Source: Anaerolineaceae bacterium UBA6105 (GTDB lineage Bacteria; Chloroflexota; Anaerolineae; Anaerolineales; Anaerolineaceae). Taken from it: DNA of 20,564 bases. Below the pieces are notes generated by a model, which saw only the letters and a list, made by a program, of their open reading frames with translations, ran no database searches and was not told the origin of the DNA. Position 1 is the stretch's first letter, and each line of letters opens with the position of its first letter. The stretch spans positions 1-20,564 of the forward strand of contig DIWN01000067.1 in the NCBI GenBank assembly GCA_002423495.1, given 5' to 3'. The position numbers and the translations under genes are program-made. Below are positions 1-6,612 of the stretch, in pieces.

Positions 1-920
1 CGATGAACTGCCCCTTCCACCTGCACATCTACAAAAGCCAGCTGCGTTCCTATCGCGATCTGCCGCTGCGCTTTGCTGAGAAGGGCACGGTCTATCGTTA
101 CGAGCGCTCGGGCGTGCTGCACGGCCTGATGCGCGTGCGCGGCTTCACCCAGGATGACGCCCACCACTTCTGCCGCCCGGACCAGATGCCGGAAGAAATC
201 GACTTTACGCTCAACTTCAGCATGAACATGTTGAAAGCCTTTGGTTTCAAGGATTTTCAGGCCTATTTGAGCACCATGCCCGAAAAGCACGTAGGCGATG
301 ACCAAATGTGGCACGATGCCGAAATTGCCCTGGAAGAAACGCTGAAGCGCATGGGCGTCCCCTACGAGGTGGATGCCGGCGGCGGCGCTTTCTATGGACC
401 CAAAATTGACCTCAAGGTCAAGGATGCCCTCGGGCGCGAATGGCAGCTTTCGACCATTCAATTTGACTTCAACTTGCCCGAACGCTTCGACCTCACTTAC
501 ATCGGCGAAGACGGCAAGGAACACCGCCCCTACATGGTGCACCGCGCCTTGCTGGGCTCGATGGAGCGCTTCTTTGGCGTGCTGATCGAGCACTATGCCG
601 GCGCTTTCCCGGTTTGGCTGTCGCCGAAACAGGTAACCCTGATCCCGATTGCCGATCGTCACAACGACTATGCGCATGAGGTGGCTGCCCGTTTGAAGAA
701 AGCCGGCTTGCGCCTGAGCGTGGATGACAGCTCGGACCGCATGAACGCCAAGATCCGCAATGCTCAAAAGCGAAAGGTGCCTTATATGCTTGTCATCGGC
801 GACCGCGAAATGGAAGAAGGTCAGGTCGCGCTTCGCAGGCGCAGCGGCGAAAGTCTGCCCGCCATGAGCGTGGAAGCCTTCATCGAGCTTGCCCTGCGCG
901 AGATTGAAGAAAAGATTTGA
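1..920 (+). CDS. thrS: Threonyl-tRNA synthetase, C-terminal part (5' end outside window)
   Basis: Class II aminoacyl-tRNA synthetase that charges tRNA-Thr in the cytoplasm. The window opens inside the catalytic core: the first visible residues (MNCPFH) contain the conserved zinc-ligand Cys, so the Met at position 3 is internal and the real start lies upstream. Class II motif 2 is seen at about residues 32-53 (YRYERSGVLHGLMRVRGF then TQDDAH) and motif 3 near residues 179-190 (VHRALLGSMERF), including a second zinc-binding His. The C-terminal anticodon-binding domain runs from about residue 205 to the end (SPKQVTLIPIADRHNDYA...). About 305 of the usual 580-650 residues are present. The gene ends in TGA, followed by a strong terminator hairpin. 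The family call is secure. Confidence 0.97.
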   Translation, partial: MNCPFHLHIYKSQLRSYRDLPLRFAEKGTVYRYERSGVLHGLMRVRGFTQDDAHHFCRPDQMPEEIDFTLNFSMNMLKAFGFKDFQAYLSTMPEKHVGDDQMWHDAEIALEETLKRMGVPYEVDAGGGAFYGPKIDLKVKDALGREWQLSTIQFDFNLPERFDLTYIGEDGKEHRPYMVHRALLGSMERFFGVLIEHYAGAFPVWLSPKQVTLIPIADRHNDYAHEVAARLKKAGLRLSVDDSSDRMNAKIRNAQKRKVPYMLVIGDREMEEGQVALRRRSGESLPAMSVEAFIELALREIEEKI

Positions 921-975
921 TTTTTCTTAGCAAATTGACCTGAATCAAGGGGAAGTTTTCAGGTCTTATGAAACG

Positions 976-1004
976 CAAAAGCGGCTGATTTTCAGCCGCT
1001 TTTG
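976..1004. terminator. Perfect 13-bp terminator hairpin between convergent thrS and tRNA-Val
   Basis: The arm at 976-988 is exactly complementary to 992-1004, with a TTT loop (989-991). The outer stem is A/T-rich (CAAAA...TTTTG), so a U-run is produced on either strand. It lies 55 nt after the thrS stop and just past the 3' end of the minus-strand tRNA gene, so it probably stops transcription from both sides. Confidence 0.85.
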
Positions 1005-1006
1005 TG

Positions 1007-1080
1007 TGGGTGGTATAGGACTCGAACCTACGACCTTTGCGATGTCAACGCAACGCTCTAACCAACTGAGCTAACCGCCC
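1007..1080 (-). tRNA. tRNA-Val (anticodon GAC)
   Basis: Read on the minus strand the 74 nt fold into a full cloverleaf: acceptor GGGCGGU/ACCACCC with discriminator A, D arm GCUC-loop-GAGC, anticodon arm UUGCG-UUGACAU-CGCAA giving anticodon GAC (Val codons GUC/GUU), a 5-nt variable loop AGGUC, and T arm GUAGG-UUCGAGU-CCUAU. CCA is not encoded; the next bases read CAC. Acceptor pair 4-69 is a C-A mismatch; all other acceptor pairs are intact. The hairpin at 976-1004 follows as terminator. Confidence 0.93.
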
Positions 1081-1199
1081 ATGGAGAAAACATTATACCT
1101 GAGCCAAATAGATTACGCAAGCCAAATTTGAGAGTTGGTATGGCAAGGCTCTCATAGGTGTATTGAAAGCAGATCGTCTCATTCCAGCGACATTTTTTC

Positions 1200-1700
1200 G
1201 TAGGGCGAGGTTGAGGGCACCGTGTACGATTTGGTGAGCAAATTTATTGCGCCCTCAACCCGCCGACAAGAGAAGACAGGGTGGGTTGGCGTTTGGGGAT
1301 ATGGAACCTGTGTAGGGTGGATTGACGGCCTTGCGCAGCCTCCACTTGCAGGATGCGCAGACCATGATGGGTGATAAGGTAATTCGACCAGGAAAAGGCA
1401 GGCCTTTTTCTTACAGGTCTGTGGTTGGTTGAGGAGCTTGTAGGGTCGATAGCCTGCCTCGACCGGAATCGTTGTGTGGGCAACTTAACGATGACCTTAC
1501 AAAGTTGATGCTTTCCTCGACCTGGATGGTTGTGTGAACAATGCAATAAGGAGAAGGCAGGCCTTTTCCCTACGGGAGTAAGACAGGTGCATCGATCAGA
1601 AAAAAGGTGGAAAAACGATGAGAACCTCGTAGGGTTGACGCCTGCGTCAACCATGATGGGTGACAGGGAAGTTGTGGGGTTGATGCCGGCATCAACCATT
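1200..1700. repeat. Array of degenerate palindromic (REP-like) repeats in an 840-bp gene-free stretch
   Basis: The gap 1081-1920 holds no credible gene. It contains several imperfect copies of a hairpin unit of the form TAGGGTTGA-(N)-TCAACC. The clearest are 1633-1652 (9-bp arms, 2-nt loop), 1678-1697 (a perfect 20-bp palindrome), 1444-1464 (GGTCGA/TCGACC) and 1209-1218 with 1251-1260 (10-bp arms, 32-nt loop). More degenerate units sit at about 1313-1374 and 1505-1536. Tails recur too: ACCATGATGGGTGA at 1361-1374 and 1650-1663, GTTGTGTG at 1471-1478 and 1529-1536, and AAGGCAGGCCTTTT at 1395-1408 and 1554-1567. ORFs here read through the repeats and resemble nothing known. Confidence 0.8.
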
Positions 1701-1920
1701 ATGTCCGAGGAGGAGAATTCTACGATTTATCGTCGTGCAAAACGTCCCGCTGAGGTATCCCCTACCTTCTTTCAATAAGGAACAGGTAAGCCAATTCCCC
1801 ACCTCGACTGCAATAACATTATGATATCAAACATCGCGTTTCCACTAACCCAGAGCATCAATCCTCACTTTGTGCTGTGCTAAGGTAGAATCAAGCTGAA
1901 ACAGATCGGAGAGTGAAAGC

Positions 1921-3177
1921 ATGTCAGAACTACAGCAGGTCAAATTTGAGAAGATGGTGTATGGCGGCGATTGTTTGGGTCGTCTGGCAGATGGACGGGC
2001 GGTCTTTGTGCCATTCGTGCTCCCAGGAGAAACTGCAGAAATCGCGATCACCGAAAGCAAAGAGCGCTTTGCCCGCGGAAGAGTGGTGAAGCTGCTCGAG
2101 GAATCCCCCGAACGGATCACCCCTCCCTGCCCTTACTTTTCGAACTGCGGTGGCTGTTCTTACCAACATCTGGGCTACGCGCAACAGCTGGAGCTGAAAA
2201 AAGATCTTGTAAGAGACCAGCTGGAGCGAATTGGCAAGTTCACTGACTTGCCTGAAATTCTAATCACCGGCAGCCCCACTGCCTTTGGCTACCGCAACCA
2301 GGTCCAGTTCCACCCCATCCGCTACCAGAACCCTGAGGCATCTGCAAAGCTGGGATTTAAACTTCCATCCTCCAATGAAGTCTTGCCGATCGAAAAATGC
2401 CTTTTAATCCCCGAAGAAATGAACGAGATTCTCAACCAAATTGAGCTGGAAGCGGACTCCGGTATCGCGCGGATAGCTATACGCATGGATAGCGACGGCG
2501 AAATCATGCTCGTGTTTGAAGGCGAAAGCGACGAGCCGCCTGAGCTCTCGATCGAGCTGCCGGTATCCTCAACCTACCTCAGCCCAAACGGGCGCAGCCT
2601 GAATCTGGGTGGCAACGATGCCCTGGTTTATCGCGTTTTAGAGAAAGAATTCCTGGTCTCGCCCGAATCCTTCTTCCAGGTGAACCTGCCTGTGGCGGAG
2701 GAGATGGTTCGTCACATTCTTGAGCTGATTGGAGGCAAGCAAAACCTGGATATCCTTGAACTCTACAGCGGGGCTGGGCTTTTCACCCGTTTTCTTGCCT
2801 CCCACGCCAGCCAATTGACTGCCATCGAAAGCGCTCCTTCTGCCTGCTTTGATTTTGCGGGCAACCTGGACGAGTTTGAAAATATCAGCCTCTACGAAGG
2901 CGCGGTCGAAATGATCCTTCCCGAGCTCGCGGAGCAAATCAAACCCATCGACCTGGTAGTGCTGGACCCACCTCGCGCGGGTCTCAATGCCAAAGCCCGC
3001 CAGGCTCTGATCGACCTCGATCCCCACGAGATCATTTATATCTCCTGCGACCCCAGCACCCTCGCCCGCGACCTGAAACACCTCCGCGAGGCTGACTACA
3101 AGTTGCAGAGCGTGCATGCCTTCGACATGTTCCCCCAGACTGCCCACGTGGAGACGATAGTATTTTTGCATAAGTAG
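1921..3177 (+). CDS. rlmD: 23S rRNA (uracil-5-)-methyltransferase, RlmD/RumA (TrmA) family
   Basis: SAM-dependent enzyme that methylates C5 of a uridine in 23S rRNA (the exact site cannot be told from sequence; RlmC/RlmD/RlmCD specificities are all possible). Residues 5-60 form a TRAM RNA-binding domain. Cys70, Cys76, Cys79 and Cys160 match the 4Fe-4S ligands of RumA (C-x5-C-x2-C plus a distal Cys). The Rossmann domain has LELYSGAGLFTRFLA (SAM loop), VVLDPPRAGL, the nucleophile Cys376 in SCDPSTLARD, and general-base Glu411 in HVETIVF near the C-terminus. The 418-residue length is normal. The start is supported by GGAGAG at 1908-1913, 7 nt before ATG. A diverged copy of its 3' end occurs at 4149-4316. 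Confidence 0.93.
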   Translation: MSELQQVKFEKMVYGGDCLGRLADGRAVFVPFVLPGETAEIAITESKERFARGRVVKLLEESPERITPPCPYFSNCGGCSYQHLGYAQQLELKKDLVRDQLERIGKFTDLPEILITGSPTAFGYRNQVQFHPIRYQNPEASAKLGFKLPSSNEVLPIEKCLLIPEEMNEILNQIELEADSGIARIAIRMDSDGEIMLVFEGESDEPPELSIELPVSSTYLSPNGRSLNLGGNDALVYRVLEKEFLVSPESFFQVNLPVAEEMVRHILELIGGKQNLDILELYSGAGLFTRFLASHASQLTAIESAPSACFDFAGNLDEFENISLYEGAVEMILPELAEQIKPIDLVVLDPPRAGLNAKARQALIDLDPHEIIYISCDPSTLARDLKHLREADYKLQSVHAFDMFPQTAHVETIVFLHK

Positions 3178-3221
3178 TCAATTTTCTATTTATATAATAA
3201 CGATTTTGGCAAAGGAGAAGC

Positions 3222-4112
3222 ATGCCGCCGGTTTTTCGAAACTATACAAATGTTGCCGGGATCACGGATGACTATTTCAAAGTCAGAAATTTCATTCTAA
3301 AACTGGGGTATTCGGAATTCAGCTATGCCCGCTGGGATTGGATGGCAACCCATAGTTACCTGGACAAGACCGCGATCGGCAAAATCGGGATTTGGGAAGA
3401 AAATGGCGAAATTGTGGGGCTCGCCACATTCGACACGCTTCCAGGGACTGCCTTTTGCCTGACACATCCGGATCATCGCGGTTTAAAAGAACAAATGCTG
3501 AAATATGCTGAGGAAAACTTATCAACGCCTGAGAGTTTTGAAATCGTAATTCCCGACACTGACCACGATTTTCTGAATATCGCTGCCCGCTTAGGGTATG
3601 TTGCTTCACAGCGCAAAGAACCGGATTCAGCCTTTTATATCGACGAAACCTCCCTTGATTACAAACTACCAGAAGGATTCCAGATTACTACAATAAAGGA
3701 AAATTTCGACTTATCACAATATCGACGCGTGTTGTGGAGAGGTTTCAACCATGAAATAAAGGGGGAAGGCTTGTTCAATTTTTCATCGGAAGACGAACTG
3801 AGCGCAAAAGAGGAAATGCTTCGCCCATATGTAGAACTGGATCTGAAGATCGCGGTTGTTTCCCCGGAAGGTAATTTCGTCTCATATTGTGGGATGTGGT
3901 ATGACCCAGCAGCAGGTTTCGCATGGGTAGAGCCAGTTGCCACGGATCCTGATTATCGGCGGCTGGGTTTGGGGAAGGCGGCAGTACTTGAAGGTATTCG
4001 GCGGGTCGGATTGCTGGGAGCCAAATTGGCTTTTGTCGGTTCATCCCAACAGTTTTATTACAGCATCGGTTTTCGCCCCTTCGCGACTTCGACCAACTGG
4101 AAAAAGCAGTAA
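3222..4112 (+). CDS. Two-domain GNAT-family N-acetyltransferase
   Basis: 296 residues, consistent with a tandem GNAT protein. The N-terminal half (about 1-150) is a degenerate GNAT fold; the C-terminal half (about 155-296) carries the acetyl-CoA binding motif A as DPDYRRLGLGKAAVLEGI, followed by FYYSIGFRPF, the usual last strand-helix segment. It should transfer an acetyl group from acetyl-CoA to an amine; the substrate is unknown. The start ATG has GGAG at 3214-3217, 4 nt upstream, and lies 44 nt after the rlmD stop. An AT-rich TATAAT (3193-3198) lies in the gap but no matching -35 is seen. The gene is flanked on both sides by related rlmD 3' ends. Confidence 0.85.
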   Translation: MPPVFRNYTNVAGITDDYFKVRNFILKLGYSEFSYARWDWMATHSYLDKTAIGKIGIWEENGEIVGLATFDTLPGTAFCLTHPDHRGLKEQMLKYAEENLSTPESFEIVIPDTDHDFLNIAARLGYVASQRKEPDSAFYIDETSLDYKLPEGFQITTIKENFDLSQYRRVLWRGFNHEIKGEGLFNFSSEDELSAKEEMLRPYVELDLKIAVVSPEGNFVSYCGMWYDPAAGFAWVEPVATDPDYRRLGLGKAAVLEGIRRVGLLGAKLAFVGSSQQFYYSIGFRPFATSTNWKKQ

Positions 4113-4148
4113 CTAGTAATTCCTGTTTATATCTATTACAGAGGATTG

Positions 4149-4316
4149 CAGATCATCTTCATCTCCTGCGATCCCAGCTCCATCGCCCGCGACCTGAAAC
4201 ACTTCAGTGAAGCCAGCTTCAGCCTGCAGAGCGTGCATGCCTTCGACATGTTCCCACAAACTGCTTCTGCGCAAACGCTCACAAAGATGTCAAAAAATAA
4301 GTTTACAATAAATTGA
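4149..4316 (+). pseudogene. Remnant of a second rlmD/rumA-type methyltransferase 3' end
   Basis: Translated from 4149, the sequence reads QIIFISCDPSSIARDLKHF and on to FDMFPQTA, matching the last part of the methyltransferase at 1921-3177 at 30 of 38 residues. The DNA shares an exact 31-nt stretch (4225-4255 with 3104-3134). There is no start codon or upstream domain: only the catalytic-Cys motif and C-terminal strand remain. The segment of the catalytic Glu (HVET in the intact gene) has become SAQT. The reading frame ends at TGA 4314-4316. It cannot encode a working enzyme. Confidence 0.85.
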
Positions 4317-4328
4317 GAATGGTAGGGT

Positions 4329-5345
4329 TCAGATTATCAACAAACTTCGATGAATCGACCTGATTAACGCATTAATTGCCTGCTGCAATCCCGGCAGATA
4401 GCAATCAAAAGTGGGAAGTTCCACATCAATTCCCGCAGTCAGCGCCCTGATGGCAGCATCCTTGCGGGTTGGGGAGGATTTGTGATAGTTGTGGATCATC
4501 ACCACAGCTTCATAGTCGGAGACAACCACGCCATCAAAACCCAGCGTATCCCGAAGCAGATCCGTCAGGATGCGCTTCGAGGCAGCCACCAGCTCGCCAT
4601 CCAGCTCCGGGTAGGCATTCATCATCGACATCAAACCCGCGTCGCGGATTGCCGCCTGGAAAGGTGCCATATAAACATCCCAAAGGTCTCTTTCGCCCAG
4701 GTGCACAGGACCGCAGTTCAAGCCGCCTTGCGAAAACGCGTGCCCGATGAAATGCTTGCCGGTTGCCATAACCCCCTTAAGGGGGTCCTCGCCTTGCAGC
4801 CCCTGGATATAAGCCTTGCCAAATTGGCTCACGAGCATGGGGTCTTCGCCAAAGGTCTCCTCAATCCGCCCCCATCTGGGGTCGCGGCCCACGTCCAGCA
4901 CCGGTGCCAAACCTTGCCGCGCGCCAATGGCGAGCATCTGCTTGCGGATCTGCTCGGTCATTTTCTTTGCGAGCTCAGGTTTAAAGGTGCTGGCCAGGCC
5001 AATCGGTTGGGGGTAGACCGTGCTTTCCAATGCCATCAACCCCGAACAGCATTCTTCGTGGTTGATGGTTGGGATCCCAAGGCGGGTTTCTTCCAGCAGG
5101 AATTTTTGGATGCGATTATAAGTTTTAGCGGTCTCCAAAGGCGTCAGGTTGCCCGCGCCGGCGATGCGCGTGATCTGCCCCACCCCATCTTTCAGCTTTA
5201 CCCTCACCTTTCCCATATCAAGTTGGCCTTGGGTCTGCAGCTCGTAGAACCAATATCCGCCGAGCTGGCGGATCTTCTCCTGCAGGGTCATTTGCGCCAA
5301 TAATTCGCTGACACGCTTCTTGATGTGAGTGGGGGTTTGGGTCAT
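4329..5345 (-). pseudogene. Glycoside hydrolase family 3, N-terminal domain only (3'-truncated)
   Basis: The 338-residue frame covers the GH3 (beta-glucosidase/beta-xylosidase) TIM-barrel domain: LAQMTLQEKIRQLGG at the start, DVGRDPRWGRIEETFGEDP near 151-169, KHFIGH at 197-202 and the nucleophile Asp277 in VVVSDYEAV. Family members of this type continue for several hundred residues into the alpha/beta-sandwich domain that supplies the acid/base Glu. Here the family-like sequence stops at about residue 325 (YLPGLQQAIN), followed by an unrelated tail and stop. It is last in the minus-strand sugar locus, 38 nt after xylA, and its broken end faces the rlmD remnant. Probably inactive. A naturally short GH3 (NagZ type) is less likely because the motifs differ. 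Confidence 0.8.
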
Positions 5346-5383
5346 GGTTTTCTCTTTCGATTTTTTTCCTATTGAGCAATAAC

Positions 5384-6552
5384 CTACGAACGCATTCCAA
5401 GCAGCAGATCGATGGTCAGCTGGTCGAGGCGTTCGTATTTAAGCCCACGCTTGGAAATAGCTACGCGGTCGAAATCCAATGCTTTGATTGCGTCAGCCTT
5501 TTCTGAGGAATATTTTCCGAACAATGCCGCAAGAGCAGGATCCTCTGCGTTGATCTCAGCCAAAATCGCCTGGATCTCCGGATCGGCATTGAATTGGACA
5601 GCCTTTTCCTTCAACATCAGATAAGTCCGCATGCAGCCGCGCGCAAAGTCCTTGACGCCTTCATAATCCTCGGTGCGATAAGCATGCGCATCATAGTGTT
5701 TGGAACCATCGTAACCGACATCTTCAAGGAACTTCACCAGGTAGAAAGCAGCCTTGATGTCACGTGATCCAAAGCGCAGGTCCTGGTCGTAACGCCCGGG
5801 ATATTGATCATTCAGGTCAATATGGAAGAGCTTGCCGGCTTCCCACGCCTGAGCCACACCATGCATGAAGTTGATGTCGGCCATGTGCTCGTGGGCAACT
5901 TCAGGATTGACACCAACCATCTCGGGGTGATCCAACGTGGCGATGAAGCCAAGCATGTGACCGGTGGTTGGGTTATAGATATCTCCACGCGGTTCGTTAG
6001 GTTTGGCTTCAAGGGCAAACTTCAGGCCATAGCCTTAATCCAGGTTGTATTCACACAGGAAATTCAGCGCTTCGCGGTTGCGCTTGATCGCTTCGACCGC
6101 ACTTTTGCTGCTGTCGGTTTCTGTGCCTTCACGTCCGCCCCAGAAGACGTAAAACTTTGCGCCAAATTCGACTCCCAAGTCAATGGCACGCATGGTTTTC
6201 TGCAGAGCGTAAGCGCGCACCTTGGGATCATTGCTGGTAAAGGCGCCATCCTTAAAAACCGGGTCACCGAACAAGTTGGTGGTTGCCATAGGCACAACCA
6301 ATCCGGTTTCATCCAATGCCTTGCGAAAATCGCGCTTGATTGCTGCTTCTTCCGCAGGGGTTGCATCGATCGGTATCAGGTCATTATCGTGGAAGTTGAC
6401 ACCATAGGCACCACCTCGCCCAATAGATAGACCAACTCTGCCGGGGTTTTGGGGTCTCGCACCGGGCCACCGAATGGATCCCTTCCAATTGATCCGACTG
6501 TCCACAATCCAAAAGTAAATTTATCTTCGGGTTTAGGAATAAATGTGTTCAC
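5384..6552 (-). pseudogene. xylA: Xylose isomerase, broken by a 1-nt frameshift and an in-frame stop
   Basis: Xylose isomerase converts D-xylose to D-xylulose. The natural start is GTG at 6550-6552, preceded by AAAGGAG (6560-6566, 7-nt spacing), giving VNTFIPKPEDKFTFGLWTVG. After about codon 46 the frame shifts by one missing base near 6412-6413, after which the normal GAYGVNFHDNDLIP resumes. A second lesion is TAA at 6035-6037 in CEYNLD-stop-GYGLKFALE, where a Gln (CAA) would be a one-base change. The rest of the frame (to 5384) is open and holds metal/active-site motifs EAKPNEPRGD, NPEVAHEHMA, HIDLNDQ and YDAHAYRT. Repaired, it would be about 389 residues, the normal length. It sits between GH94 and GH3. 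Confidence 0.9.
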
Positions 6553-6559
6553 CGCTTAT

Positions 6560-6566
6560 CTCCTTT
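6560..6566 (-). promoter_or_regulatory. Ribosome binding site fixing the GTG start of xylA
   Basis: AAAGGAG on the minus strand, 7 nt before GTG at 6552. It identifies the original N-terminus, upstream of the frameshift; the downstream ATG at 6505 is in the other frame, has no such site and yields a nonsensical leader. Confidence 0.75.
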
Positions 6567-6612
6567 GTTTTGTTTTTAATGTTTCAAGTACTGCTTTGAT
6601 TATTATTTTGCT

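Noticed and set aside
102..109. GAGCGCTC in thrS as a further LacI operator
   Set aside because: It encodes conserved residues of class II motif 2 (YERSG), lacks the flanking TGG/CCA, and lies in an unrelated gene.
1244..1778. Overlapping reading frames of 151 codons (minus) and 82 codons (plus) in the gap before rlmD
   Set aside because: They run through the palindromic repeats, consist of repeat-derived peptides (NPT/ASTMM motifs), lack ribosome binding sites and resemble no protein.
4482..5303. 273-codon frame antisense to the GH3 gene
   Set aside because: The minus-strand frame has clear GH3 motifs; the plus-strand translation has none.
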